A stretch of 64,000 bases of DNA from Mageeibacillus sp. UBA1212 (GCA_002309655.1 DBXM01000008.1:24834-88833), one strand, 5' to 3'; positions 42,027-51,280 are shown, counted from the first letter of the stretch. The notes: generated by a model from the letters alone, not told the origin. Numbers and translations: made by a program.

Positions 42027-42737
42027 CTACGGGCGCTTTTTTAAAATAGAATTGACCGCGAACCCGGCCATAATAAGACCGGCGGCGGGGGGCACGAACG
42101 AAATGCTTCCCGGTGTGCGGCTGCCCGTGCGGACGGGAACCTCCTCAGAATAAACGACGTTCAGCTTTTTAATGCCGCGCTCTTTAAGCAGCCTGCGCAT
42201 CACACGCGCGAGCGGGCAGTAGGAGGTGGCGAAAACGTCCGCCACACGCAGGGCTGAAGGCTCGAACTTGTTGCCGGTGCCCATCGAACTTATTATGCCT
42301 ATGCCTTTTTCCTGCGCGATTGCCGCCAGAAGTACCTTCGCGCTCACGGTGTCCACCGCGTCGCAAATGAAATCGACCGATTCCCAGTCGATCCGGTCCG
42401 CGGTGTCCTCGCCGAAAAACATGTCAAGCGCGGTAACTTTACAAAAAGGGTTCACCTTCGCGAGCCTTTCCGCGGCCGCCTCGGTTTTGAGCATCCCCAC
42501 CGTGTCGAGCGTCGCGAAGAGCTGCCTGTTGAGGTTTGAAAGGCACACTCTGTCGTTGTCGACAAGAATCAGCCTGCCGACGCCCGCCCTCGCAAGCGCC
42601 TCCGCACAGTTCCCGCCGACGCCGCCCAGTCCGAAGACCGCGACGCAGGAATTCGCGAGAATCTCAAGCCCCTCTTTGCCTATGAGAAGCTCTTCGCGCG
42701 CGAATAATTCGTCTCTTGCCTCGGCCTGAAAATCCAT
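42027..42737 (-). CDS. tcdA: tRNA threonylcarbamoyladenosine dehydratase TcdA
   Basis: TcdA, a ThiF/E1-like enzyme, cyclises t6A37 to ct6A37 in ANN-decoding tRNAs using ATP. The 236-residue product has VAVFGLGGVGGNCAEALARAGVGRLILVDNDRVCLSNLNRQLFA and FICDAVDTVSAK. The C-terminal GSISFVPPAAGLIMAGFAVNSIL is diagnostic of the TcdA/YgdL group. It starts at 42737 after GGGAGG. A good promoter lies just upstream (42769-42797). It leads the minus-strand operon containing the MutS-like ATPase and apgM. Confidence 0.95.
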   Translation of the reverse strand: MDFQAEARDELFAREELLIGKEGLEILANSCVAVFGLGGVGGNCAEALARAGVGRLILVDNDRVCLSNLNRQLFATLDTVGMLKTEAAAERLAKVNPFCKVTALDMFFGEDTADRIDWESVDFICDAVDTVSAKVLLAAIAQEKGIGIISSMGTGNKFEPSALRVADVFATSYCPLARVMRRLLKERGIKKLNVVYSEEVPVRTGSRTPGSISFVPPAAGLIMAGFAVNSILKKRP

Positions 42738-42768
42738 CCGGTCCTCCCAACGGTTCTTTCAAAATAAA

Positions 42769-42797
42769 ATGATATCACGACTCGCCGCCGAAATCAA
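42769..42797 (-). promoter_or_regulatory. Promoter of the tcdA operon
   Basis: On the minus strand, TTGATT (42792-42797) and TATCAT (42769-42774) with 17-bp spacing, about 30 nt upstream of the tcdA start. The remainder of the 430-bp gap to the kinase gene shows only short A/T-rich runs and the kinase promoter. Confidence 0.65.
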
Positions 42798-43057
42798 TCT
42801 CGGACTTGAGTTTTTCGCGGCTTCCCGGTTCCCGGACCTTCGGAGGGAAACGTCCGCGGTTTGCGGGAGAAACCTTGAAAAAACCTTGAAACGCTGCCGC
42901 TTTCCGGTCGCTCCGAAAAATATTTTTTGCCGGGTTTTGCGAGGCCGGAATCCGCTTCCCGAAGGCGTGCCAAATAAGTTACAGAAGGCGGCGGCACATT
43001 TTCCGTTTTTGCCTTATTTTCGGGAAATGCGGAGTTTTTTGGAAAATAAAAAAACGC

Positions 43058-43086
43058 TTGCAAACGTCCGTGTACGGCGGTAGTAT
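43058..43086 (+). promoter_or_regulatory. Promoter of the kinase-fusion gene
   Basis: TTGCAA (43058-43063) and TAGTAT (43081-43086) with 17-bp spacing, preceded by an A-tract. The string AAAAAAACGCTTGCAA is almost identical to that before gdhA. Confidence 0.65.
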
Positions 43087-43169
43087 TTGCGTTGCCGGAG
43101 CACAAACGGGCAACAAACCGGGAAACCGCGGCCGTCTTTCGGGGGAGACGGTTCGCAAGGAGGGGGCAC

Positions 43170-45221
43170 ATGGAGTTTTATTTCAACGGAAGATACGCGG
43201 GCGCGGAAGCCGTGGCTGCAGGCGCAGAAGGGACTTGGTCCGAAGCTGCCTCAGGGGGATTTTTTGCGCGGCAGGGAACGGACGCTGACGGCGACTCGAA
43301 AACGGGACGCGCGGAAGATGCAGGGACTGGCTTTGGGCGCACGGGCGCGGCTTTGTATCCTTTGACCGTCAGGGCCAGGAAGAAAAGCAACGGCGCCAAA
43401 GTCTTGATTAAGATATGGCCGAAGGACGCGCCAGAGGGACGGATCGAATGCGAGATCTGGAAGGCCGCCTACAAAGGGCTGTACCTTGAGTCGAGAACCG
43501 AAGGGGGCCGGCTGGTGATGGCCAGAAAGTGGATCGACGGCGAGCCGCTTGACGCTTTCGCGAAGCGCAACGGACCGTGCGGGCGCGAAGAGGCGGCGGA
43601 GATCGTTCTTGCAGTGGCGAGGAAGCTGAAGGATTTTTACGAGGAGACAGGCATGTACCACGGAGATCTGAAGCCTGAGAACGTAGTCTATGACGGCGAG
43701 GACGTGTTTCTGATCGACTTCGAGTCGGCGGGGCCGGAACCGAGAGGAGGAAGCGCGCCGAAAACCGCGGGCGCGAAGACCGTTAGACTTGTGTCGGAAG
43801 GGTTTTCGGCGCCTGAGATATCGCGCGGGATGCCGTGCTGCAGGTCGGATTTTTATTCGCTCGGAATGATTCTCGCGTTTCTAATTACCGGAAGGACGGG
43901 ACCGGAGGCTGTTGATGAAATCGGAGGACCGGTAGGAAGATTTGCCGCGGTCTGTACCGATCCGGCAGTCGGAAGGCGTTTCGGGGGCGTTGAGGAACTG
44001 GCGAACGCGCTGCGTTCCGCGATTCGTGAAGAGGCGCTGCAAAACGGTTCGGGCGATTCTTTGGAAGACGCGGGTGTTTCAGAGCCCCCGGAGGTTGACC
44101 AATCCGCTCAAACCGGGGACAGAGTGCCTCCGGGAACAGTTTCCGTTGAAAACATGAATGTGACTGCGGCCAGAATCACATTCAACGTGGCAGGCGCGGA
44201 AAAAACTGCCGCGGCTGATAATACTTCCTGTGAGAAGAATACTGCCGGCGCGGACACGGAACCCGTTCAGGAGGAACCGTCGGAAAGCGAAGAGGATGCT
44301 GAAGAAAGGCAGGATGTTCCCGAGCCGCCTGCGGAAACCGATGCCGAAGACCGCGTGATACTGTTCCCGCACATCGAAAAAGGCTACAGAAAGCTGATTC
44401 TCTACGTGCCGGGCAACGTTGCGTTTGCCGCCGAGTTTGGATTCGTGACCTCGTCGTACATGGGCTTTAAGACTTGCGTTTATGAGATTTGCGACTGCAC
44501 GAACCCGCGGATAGAATACTACCTGGAGCCGGGCCTTAAAGAGAGCGGCGCGGCGGACCTTGTGAAGATTGCTGCGGCGGAAGGGAGGCGGGACGCGGAA
44601 AGGGAATTCATTGAGGAGGCGTCGGAGCCTGAGACTGTTTACGTGACGTCGGGTGCAGGCGTGCGCGGTTCTTACGAAGAAGAGGGCGAGGAGCCGTTTT
44701 TTGAGACGGAAAGGTGCAGTTTCGGTAGAAATCTGTTCTTTGGAAGCGTGAAAGAAGAGCCCGGAACGGCTCCGGGCGACGCCGAGATGAGGGACTTCAT
44801 GTCGTGGGCGTACGGCGAATTCGACATTACGGTGATCTGCGACTCGACGAGGGAGAGCGCGGAGAGGAGGAACGGATTCATGCGGTTCTGCGACTACGTT
44901 CTCGTGCCGGTGGAGACCGACGCGGACTCGGTGGAGGCGGAAATTGCGCACTACACGTGGCTCCTGAGAAACAACGGAATATCTCTGAAGAGACTGAAGC
45001 TTGCCGGATGGGAAAGAGTGTGCGACGAGGGGGCGGAGGACGCTTTCCCGGAAGGAGCGGCGGAGGAGAGGTTCCTCGGATTTATTGCTTACGACAGAAG
45101 AAGACACTACACGAAAAACGCGGAGGGAGGGTTTTACTGCAGGTCGATGCCGCACGGTATCGTTTCCGAATACTGCAGAATCGCGGGGGCTCTCGCGTAC
45201 GGCGACAGGTTCTGTGCATAG
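43170..45221 (+). CDS. Ser/Thr-kinase-like domain fused to degenerate MinD/ParA-like domain
   Basis: The 683-residue product starts at ATG 43170 after AAGGAGGGGG. Residues about 60-300 are a eukaryotic-type kinase fold: lysine in AKVLIKIWPK (K81), catalytic loop MYHGDLKPENVV (HGDLKPEN 164-171) and DFE (183-185) in place of DFG, then SAPEISRG and DFYSLGMILAFLITG. About 300-400 is acidic and low-complexity. From about 405 the sequence (KLILYVPGNVAFAAEFGFVTSSYMGFKTCVYEI... FDITVICDSTRESAERRNGFMRFCDYVLVPVETDADSVEAEIAHYTWLLRNNG) has the strand pattern of a CpaE/MinD-like ATPase without a P-loop. I know no described protein with this architecture. It has no membrane segment. A signalling or localisation role is inferred only. 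Confidence 0.72.
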   Translation: MEFYFNGRYAGAEAVAAGAEGTWSEAASGGFFARQGTDADGDSKTGRAEDAGTGFGRTGAALYPLTVRARKKSNGAKVLIKIWPKDAPEGRIECEIWKAAYKGLYLESRTEGGRLVMARKWIDGEPLDAFAKRNGPCGREEAAEIVLAVARKLKDFYEETGMYHGDLKPENVVYDGEDVFLIDFESAGPEPRGGSAPKTAGAKTVRLVSEGFSAPEISRGMPCCRSDFYSLGMILAFLITGRTGPEAVDEIGGPVGRFAAVCTDPAVGRRFGGVEELANALRSAIREEALQNGSGDSLEDAGVSEPPEVDQSAQTGDRVPPGTVSVENMNVTAARITFNVAGAEKTAAADNTSCEKNTAGADTEPVQEEPSESEEDAEERQDVPEPPAETDAEDRVILFPHIEKGYRKLILYVPGNVAFAAEFGFVTSSYMGFKTCVYEICDCTNPRIEYYLEPGLKESGAADLVKIAAAEGRRDAEREFIEEASEPETVYVTSGAGVRGSYEEEGEEPFFETERCSFGRNLFFGSVKEEPGTAPGDAEMRDFMSWAYGEFDITVICDSTRESAERRNGFMRFCDYVLVPVETDADSVEAEIAHYTWLLRNNGISLKRLKLAGWERVCDEGAEDAFPEGAAEERFLGFIAYDRRRHYTKNAEGGFYCRSMPHGIVSEYCRIAGALAYGDRFCA

Positions 45222-45230
45222 CGAAAATGC

Positions 45231-45259
45231 TTGAAAAACGCGCGCGGAAGGTGTATACT
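45231..45259 (+). promoter_or_regulatory. Promoter of the 45295 gene
   Basis: TTGAAA (45231-45236) and TATACT (45254-45259) with 17-bp spacing, starting 10 nt after the kinase-gene stop. The two genes can therefore be expressed separately. Confidence 0.65.
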
Positions 45260-45294
45260 GAATTTGTATGTAATCTCCTGAAAGCAAGGCGTTT

Positions 45295-45918
45295 ATGAGA
45301 CTCTATTCGGTGCAAAAAAAAGAAATACTGGCGAGGCTGCTTCTCGAGGGATTCAGCGGGGAAGCGTCGTCTCCCGTTGCGGAACCGGCGCCCTGGGACT
45401 CGAAAACAAGCGTCTGGCGGTGCGCGCGGAGGGTGGACGGAAAACATGAGGATGATTCGTCCGGAATTACGTGCGCGGTTGCAGGTGCGGAAAACGTGAC
45501 GGTCTGCGAGGGCGCGCTTGAGGGACTCGGCGGAGAAGAGGATGCTTCCGGAACCGGCGCGGTTGACGCGTTCGGAAGGTCCGCGGTTCCTGCTTCGGAG
45601 TACAGGCTCGGGATGTACATCAAACCGGTGTATTTTATAAGCGGAGCGGTTCCGCCGTCAGCCATATCTCTTTCGCTTGAAAACGGAGACATTGAGATAT
45701 TCGAGAGCGAAGAGCGGTATTACGTGGACTGCCTTACAGAGCTCATAAAGGAGAAATACGACGAATTCAGTCTTTACGCCGTCAGAAGCATGTTTGAGTC
45801 GCTGACCGCGGCGGGGAAGATGAAAAAACGCGTCAACGGAGATTACATTATTTTCACTGACGAAGACGGAAAAAACTATCCCATTTGCAGGCATTTTGCG
45901 AATGACGGACGTGAGTAA
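45295..45918 (+). CDS. Hypothetical protein
   Basis: I do not recognise this 207-residue product. It starts MRLYSVQKKEILARLLLEGFSGEA. A Gly/Ala/Glu-rich linker (about 60-95) is followed by a C-terminal part of mixed helices (YYVDCLTELIKEKYDEFSLYAVRSMFESLTAAGKMKKRVNGDYIIFTDEDGKNYPICRHF). The end resembles a small alpha/beta domain, possibly winged-helix-like. No signal peptide or membrane segment is present. It lies between the kinase fusion and the Q/N-rich small protein, with its own promoter. Confidence 0.65.
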   Translation: MRLYSVQKKEILARLLLEGFSGEASSPVAEPAPWDSKTSVWRCARRVDGKHEDDSSGITCAVAGAENVTVCEGALEGLGGEEDASGTGAVDAFGRSAVPASEYRLGMYIKPVYFISGAVPPSAISLSLENGDIEIFESEERYYVDCLTELIKEKYDEFSLYAVRSMFESLTAAGKMKKRVNGDYIIFTDEDGKNYPICRHFANDGRE

Positions 45919-45936
45919 GGTTTAACGGAGGTTCAG

Positions 45937-46329
45937 ATGGACAACGACAGCAACCGGACGAATGACAGAGACGATCAGAAGCACCCGGAGCAGAACGGCG
46001 GCCAGGATTCGGGTCGCAAGCAGAACTGGAATTACCGCGGGAACAACTTCAAAAAGAAGAACCGCAATTTCAAACAGCAGGACCAGCGTCAGCAGCAGGC
46101 ACAGGGGCAGAACCAGGGCCAGCGCAGAGACTTCAGGAAGAACGACGGACAGCGGCAGAATCAGCGCGAGCAGACAGACAACCGCTCCAGAAACTTCAAG
46201 CAGCAGGGCGTGCTCAGGACCGAGGACGAGACCGCGGAGGACATCGCAAGGGAAGTCAAGGCGATCGAGGCCGAAATCGAGATGGAACTCAACGAGCTGA
46301 GATCCTATAAAGTGTCGTTCGGCGCCTGA
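45937..46329 (+). CDS. Q/N/R-rich, largely disordered small protein
   Basis: The 130-residue product is made mostly of Gln, Asn, Arg, Lys and Asp (NFKKKNRNFKQQDQRQQQAQ and similar), followed by one amphipathic helix near the C-terminus (TAEDIAREVKAIEAEIEMEL). This composition suggests an intrinsically disordered, RNA- or ribosome-associated protein, but nothing more specific. It resembles the tail of RicT encoded further right. GGAGG precedes ATG 45937; the next gene starts 5 nt after its stop, so the two are likely coupled. Confidence 0.65.
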   Translation: MDNDSNRTNDRDDQKHPEQNGGQDSGRKQNWNYRGNNFKKKNRNFKQQDQRQQQAQGQNQGQRRDFRKNDGQRQNQREQTDNRSRNFKQQGVLRTEDETAEDIAREVKAIEAEIEMELNELRSYKVSFGA

Positions 46330-46334
46330 TTGCG

Positions 46335-47276
46335 ATGAGAGAGTTTTTACTCGGAGACGGCGATATCCCGGTTTCGTGCATCACGCTCGGCACCGATTAC
46401 TACGGAAAGACGGTTCCAAAAGAGCGCGCGTTCGAGCTTCTTGACGTTTACACCGGTTGCGGCGGAAAATCGATCGACACGGCGCACGTTTACTCGGACT
46501 ATCTTCCCGGCGAGAGGCATTCCAGCGAGAAGACGATCGGAGAGTGGCTGAGGAGCAGACGCGCGAGGCAGAACGTGGTTCTTGCCACCAAGGGAGGATT
46601 TCCGGCGCTTGACGATTATTCCGTTTCGAGGCTGACGCCCGCGGAGATAAGAAGCGACCTGGAGGAGAGTCTTTCGTGTCTCGGAGTCGATTACGTCGAC
46701 ATTTACTGGCTGCACAGGGACGACCCGGAGAAGGACTGCGGCATGTTCGTCGAGGTTCTCGAGGGGTTCAAAAAAGAGGGCTTGATCAGAAGCTACGGGC
46801 TTTCGAATTTTACCGCTTCGAGAGTCAGAGAGGCCGACAGGGAGGCCGTGAAGCGCGGTTTCGGGCCTGTTCCAGCGGTGCAGATAAAGTGGGGGCTGGC
46901 GAAGACCGCGCCGGGACGTGTTTACGACAGGACGCTCGCGGAGATGGACGACGGATATTTCCGATTTTTGGAAAAGTCTGGGAAAGCGCTTTTCGCGTAC
47001 AGTTCGCAGGCAAAGGGGTTCTTTTCGAAGCTCCGTTTCGACGAAGAGGGAAATCCGTTTATGGAGCCGGGGAAATGCCGCGACAGGTACTTTTGCGGCG
47101 AGAACATTGAGTTATACAAAAGATTAAGCGGGGAGGCCCGCTTGAGAGGAATGCCGGTTGCGGAGCTTGCGATGCGCAAGATGCTTGAGGCGCCTTTTCC
47201 GGTGACGCTGATCGTCGGTTCAAGGACGAGAGAGCAGCTGGAGGCGTCGATGAGGGCGGCGTGGGACGCGTCTTAA
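46335..47276 (+). CDS. Aldo/keto reductase
   Basis: A 313-residue NAD(P)H-dependent (beta/alpha)8 oxidoreductase. It has ITLGTDYYGKTVP, the catalytic Asp in SIDTAHVYSDY with Tyr, the Lys in VLATKGGFP, and the His in IYWLHRDDP. PVTLIVGSRTREQLEASM is the cofactor-binding C-terminal part. The pattern is that of the YajO/IolS-like group. The physiological substrate is unknown. It starts 5 nt after the preceding gene and is followed by the malic-enzyme homologue. Confidence 0.9.
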   Translation: MREFLLGDGDIPVSCITLGTDYYGKTVPKERAFELLDVYTGCGGKSIDTAHVYSDYLPGERHSSEKTIGEWLRSRRARQNVVLATKGGFPALDDYSVSRLTPAEIRSDLEESLSCLGVDYVDIYWLHRDDPEKDCGMFVEVLEGFKKEGLIRSYGLSNFTASRVREADREAVKRGFGPVPAVQIKWGLAKTAPGRVYDRTLAEMDDGYFRFLEKSGKALFAYSSQAKGFFSKLRFDEEGNPFMEPGKCRDRYFCGENIELYKRLSGEARLRGMPVAELAMRKMLEAPFPVTLIVGSRTREQLEASMRAAWDAS

Positions 47277-47336
47277 ATTTGATGCGATTTGAGAGCTTGC
47301 GTGTACGGGAGCTCCTGAAACCGGGGAGTTGAATTT

Positions 47337-48545
47337 ATGGAAGAAAGCTTGCCGATTGAAATGCACAGGGAGATAAAGGGGAAGATCGAGACGCACGTTC
47401 GCGTGCCGCTGGATACACCCTACGACGTTTCACTCGCTTACATACCGGGCGTGGCGGAGGCCTGCCTTGAGATAAAATCAAACCGCAACAAGTCTTTTTC
47501 GATGACGAGGCGGTGGAATACCGTGGCAATTGTCTCTAACGGGACGTCGGTTCTTGAACTTGGAGATACAGGGCCGGCGGCGAGCATGCCGCTGCTTGAG
47601 GGCAAGGCGGCGGTGCTGAAAGCCTTCGGAGGAGTCGACGCGGTTCCTCTTTGCATTGACTGTAAGGACGCGGCGTCTTTGACCGGGATCGTCGCGAGCC
47701 TTGAATACGGGTTCGGCGGATTCATGCTGGAGGGCATTTCCGCGCCGGAGTGCTACGCGGTGGAAAAAGAGCTTAAGAACAGGTGCGCGGTTCCTGTTTT
47801 TAACGACAGTCGTGACGGTACTGCGGTGGCGGTGCTTGCGGCGCTGAAAAACTCGCTGAAGCTTGCGGAAAAATCTTTGAAGGACGCGAAGATTGTTATT
47901 AGCGGCTGCGGAGCGGCGGGAACGGCTGTCGCGGAGATGCTTTTAAAAGCGGGCGTGCGCGATATCGTTATGTGCGACAAGACCGGGGTGATGCTCGAGA
48001 GGCGCGCGGCAGGGAATCCGGTTCTGCAGGAGCTTTTCAGGAAGACGAACCCGCGCGGAATCAGGGGGAAGATCAAGGCCTCTTTAAAAGGAGCGGACGT
48101 GTTCATAGGACTTTCGGCTGCGAATGTGATTACAGCGGACGACGTCGCTTCGATGGCGGAAAAACCCGTTGTTTTCGCGATGGCGAATCCGGTTCCCGAG
48201 ATACTGGCCGAGAACGCCCAGAAAGGCGGCGCGTTCATTTACGCAACCGGAAGAAGCGACCGGCCCAACCAGATCAGCAGCATTCTCGTTTTCCCGGGAC
48301 TGTTGAGAGGAACGATGGATGCGAAGGCAAAAGAGATAAACGACAGGATGCTTTTCGCTGCGGCGGACGCGCTTGCAGAAGCCGTGGACGAAGAGGAGCT
48401 TTCTCCTGAAAACATACTGCCGTTCCCGTGCGACCCGGTTTCGAGGCAGGAACTGTACGGCAGAGTTGCGGACGCGGTCAGGGCGGCGGCGGTCGCTTCG
48501 GGAGCGTCCACGCAGGAGGATTTAAGGCAGCCGGCTCAGCAGTAA
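47337..48545 (+). CDS. Malic enzyme homologue lacking two metal ligands
   Basis: The 402-residue product aligns over its length with NAD-dependent malic enzymes: catalytic Tyr35 in VSLAYIPGVAEAC, Lys90 in PLLEGKAAVLKAF, the Rossmann loop SGCGAAGTAVAEMLLKAG, and ATGRSDRPNQISSILVFPGLLRG. The metal site is altered. The family motif LED is LEG here (E132-G133), and FxDD is FNDS (D157-S158), so two of the three acidic ligands are replaced. VSDGTAVLGLG is also changed to VSNGTSVLELG. It may be inactive, use a different metal or substrate, or be regulatory. ATG 47337 has GGGGAG upstream. Confidence 0.85.
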   Translation: MEESLPIEMHREIKGKIETHVRVPLDTPYDVSLAYIPGVAEACLEIKSNRNKSFSMTRRWNTVAIVSNGTSVLELGDTGPAASMPLLEGKAAVLKAFGGVDAVPLCIDCKDAASLTGIVASLEYGFGGFMLEGISAPECYAVEKELKNRCAVPVFNDSRDGTAVAVLAALKNSLKLAEKSLKDAKIVISGCGAAGTAVAEMLLKAGVRDIVMCDKTGVMLERRAAGNPVLQELFRKTNPRGIRGKIKASLKGADVFIGLSAANVITADDVASMAEKPVVFAMANPVPEILAENAQKGGAFIYATGRSDRPNQISSILVFPGLLRGTMDAKAKEINDRMLFAAADALAEAVDEEELSPENILPFPCDPVSRQELYGRVADAVRAAAVASGASTQEDLRQPAQQ

Positions 48546-48630
48546 GGCGCGGATTTGGCGCTGGTTTTCGCCGGTTTATGCCGGGCTTTGCAGGGTTGAT
48601 ACGGTTTTTGGAAGGAGTTGAAAAGGGCAG

Positions 48631-49647
48631 ATGGCGTTCGAGAAGCTTATCGGTCAGGAAGACGTTAAGATGAGGCTTTCCGCGGCGGTGGAAAGCGGAA
48701 TGCTAAGCCATGCCTATATTTTCAGCGGACCCGACGGAATCGGGAAAATGACGTTCGCGCTTGAGTTTGCGGGTCTCGCGATGTGCGGAGCGCCGGTGAA
48801 CGGCAGGAAGTGCGGCAGGTGCAGGGCGTGCCAGCTTGGGGAGAGCGGCAACAACGTCGATCTGAGGATTATCGCCCCCGAGGAGAAGAAAACCCAGATA
48901 GGCGTGGAGGCGGTTAGAGCGGGCATTTGCGACGAGGTGTTCAAGGCGCCTGTTTTTTCCAGCAAAAAGGTTTTCATCGTCGACCGCGCCGACAAAATGA
49001 GCGAGGCCGCCCAGAATGCGCTTCTTAAGACGTTCGAGGAACCGCCCGCATATACGCTTATAATTCTGCTCTGCGACAGTGTTCTTCCGCTGCTTGAAAC
49101 GGTCAGATCGAGGGCGGTGGGCATTGAGTTTCGCAGGAACACGGACGACGAGATTATCAGAAAGTACCGTGAACTGAGGGAGGAAAGCGCGCGAAACGGT
49201 GAGAGTTTTCCCGAAATCGACACGTCGCTCCTCTGCTCGTACGCGGACGGTATTATGGGAAGGGTCGGCGAGCTCTGCGCAGACGGAGGCGAACTGATTC
49301 GCGCGAGAGGCGAGCTTGTTGCGAGACTGGCGGACCTTTACGCCGGGAAAAACGGTGCGAAGGCGGCGGTGGCGTCAATTATCGACGTTAAAAACAAGAA
49401 TTACGACTTCGCCTTCTTCTCGATGATGTCGTTCACGAGAGACGCGATGCTGCTTGCCAGGTTCGGCTCAAAAACGGAGATCATGAACCCGGATCTGAAA
49501 GAACAGCTGTCGGCGATTGCGAGGGACACAGGCTATTACAGACTTAAAAACGCGCTGGCGGAAATCGACGGTTGCTACAGGAACCTTGCGAGAAACGCGA
49601 TGCCGGAGCTGGCGACGGACAATATGCTTATACGGATCGCGGGCTGA
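48631..49647 (+). CDS. holB: DNA polymerase III delta' subunit (clamp-loader AAA+)
   Basis: The 338-residue clamp-loader subunit has FEKLIGQEDVKMRLSAAVESG, SHAYIFSGPDGIGKMTFALEFA, the zinc-binding cysteines C-x8-C-x2-C-x2-C (MCGAPVNGRKCGRCRAC), KVFIVDRADKMSEAAQNALLKTFEEPP, and the SRC-equivalent VRSRAVGIEF (Ser-Arg-Ala, no Cys). The modified P-loop fits delta', which need not hydrolyse ATP. ATG 48631 has GGAAGGAG upstream. It precedes ricT, as holB does in many Bacillota. Confidence 0.93.
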   Translation: MAFEKLIGQEDVKMRLSAAVESGMLSHAYIFSGPDGIGKMTFALEFAGLAMCGAPVNGRKCGRCRACQLGESGNNVDLRIIAPEEKKTQIGVEAVRAGICDEVFKAPVFSSKKVFIVDRADKMSEAAQNALLKTFEEPPAYTLIILLCDSVLPLLETVRSRAVGIEFRRNTDDEIIRKYRELREESARNGESFPEIDTSLLCSYADGIMGRVGELCADGGELIRARGELVARLADLYAGKNGAKAAVASIIDVKNKNYDFAFFSMMSFTRDAMLLARFGSKTEIMNPDLKEQLSAIARDTGYYRLKNALAEIDGCYRNLARNAMPELATDNMLIRIAG

Positions 49648-49761
49648 AGGATTCACGTTCCTGATTTTAAGGGTGCCTTGCGGATTGATTCGATTTTCGC
49701 CTTGCGATTGGATTACTGAAGGAAAAATGTTCACGACGACCGTTCGTGACAAGGAGATTTT

Positions 49762-51237
49762 ATGGCTAAGATTTGCGGCGTCAGACTGACGCCTAACGGA
49801 AAGATTATTATGTACAACCCCGGGAAGAATTCACCTGAACCGGGAGATTTTGTGGTCGTGGAGACTGCCTACGGGCTCGGGCTCGGGGAGATCGTTTACG
49901 GCGCGAGAGAGGTCGAAAAGGAGCCGGAGGGAACGGAACTCAGGCAGGTCGTGAGAATCGCGACGGACAAGGACCTTACGGACGCGTCGGAAAACGCGGA
50001 GCTTGCCAGAAAGGCGTTCCAGATCTGCAAGCAGAAGATCGAAGAGGAAGGCCTCGAGATGAAGCTTTTCAAGACGGAGTACACGCTTGACCGCTCGAGA
50101 GCCGTTTTTACATATATGTCGGACCAGCGCATCGATTTCAGAAACCTCGTGAAGGAGCTCGCGCCGCTTATCAGGACGCGAATCGAGATGGTGCAGGTCG
50201 GACCGAGAGAACACGCGAAAATTGTCGGCGGGCTCGGCGTCTGCGGCAGGCAGTTCTGCTGCCAGGGCTTCATGACGATGTTCGAGCCGGTGACGATCAA
50301 AATGGCGAAGGACCAGGGGCTTACAAGCAACCCGACGAAGTATTCGGGGAACTGCGGCAAACTTCTCTGCTGCATCAGGCACGAGGAGCCGGCGTATGAA
50401 TATGCGCACGGGATCATGCCGAAAAACGGTTCCCTCATTATGACCCCCGACGGCCCGGGGAAGATCATCGTGGTCAATATGCTCAAAGAGACGTGCACCG
50501 TTAAGGTGGGCCTCGAGCAGAATTTCGAGATCAAATCGTACGGGGTGAACGACATCCGCCAGCTTACGGATCAGGAGCGCAGCGAGTATATCGCGCTCAG
50601 GAAGAAGGAACGGGACGAGCTGGACGAGGAAAACGTCAGGCGCAAGAGCGAAAGATCCAACGCGGAGGACGGCGGCCAGAACGAACGCGGCGAGTCTGCG
50701 GAGAAAAAGCCGTACCGCCAGAAAAACAGGCAGAATTCGGGGAAGCGTTCTTATGACGGCGGCGGTTATAGCGGCGGTTCCGGGAGCGGTTACGGTAATG
50801 GTTACGGGAACTCCGAAGAGGACGAATTCGGTGAATACGGCGAGCGCGGCAGGAACGACAACGACGCTTCTGATGGTTCTTTTTCGGGTACTTCAGAATC
50901 TGCCGGCGGTTTTTCAGGCGGATCTTCCGGAGGCACGTCTGCCGGCGGTAACGGAGAGAACCGCCGTGAGCAGGGCCGCGGCCAGTGGCGCGAACAAGGT
51001 CATGGTCAGGGACGCGACCGCGGAAGCACGCCCAAATTCAGGCAGGGAAAGCAGCGGAAAAACAACCGCAACATGGCCGCTGTAAGGGCTTCCGGCGAGG
51101 AGGAATCCTCCGGACAGGTTAAGAACAGGCAGAAAAACTACTACCACCAGGGCCAGAAGAAGAACGGTCAGGGAGGCAAGAGGCGGCAGCAGTTCGGGCA
51201 GAACAAGAATAAGGACAACAGGAACAGGGAAAACTGA
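49762..51237 (+). CDS. ricT: RicT (YaaT), PSP1-domain component of the RNase Y-modulating complex
   Basis: RicT with RicA and RicF forms an Fe-S complex that adjusts RNase Y processing and affects sporulation and competence. The 491-residue product has ICGVRLTPNGKIIMYNPG, then the PSP1 core with its cysteines in GGLGVCGRQFCCQGF and YSGNCGKLLCCIRHE. The family core ends near residue 275. The rest (about 215 residues) is a low-complexity tail of Gly/Ser and Arg/Gln/Asn/Lys, more than is usual. Adjacent holB supports the call. A bidirectional hairpin follows. Confidence 0.94.
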   Translation: MAKICGVRLTPNGKIIMYNPGKNSPEPGDFVVVETAYGLGLGEIVYGAREVEKEPEGTELRQVVRIATDKDLTDASENAELARKAFQICKQKIEEEGLEMKLFKTEYTLDRSRAVFTYMSDQRIDFRNLVKELAPLIRTRIEMVQVGPREHAKIVGGLGVCGRQFCCQGFMTMFEPVTIKMAKDQGLTSNPTKYSGNCGKLLCCIRHEEPAYEYAHGIMPKNGSLIMTPDGPGKIIVVNMLKETCTVKVGLEQNFEIKSYGVNDIRQLTDQERSEYIALRKKERDELDEENVRRKSERSNAEDGGQNERGESAEKKPYRQKNRQNSGKRSYDGGGYSGGSGSGYGNGYGNSEEDEFGEYGERGRNDNDASDGSFSGTSESAGGFSGGSSGGTSAGGNGENRREQGRGQWREQGHGQGRDRGSTPKFRQGKQRKNNRNMAAVRASGEEESSGQVKNRQKNYYHQGQKKNGQGGKRRQQFGQNKNKDNRNREN

Positions 51238-51280
51238 TTTTTAGCTACTGTATATTTGCTGCAGGCGGTTTGTGGAAAAA

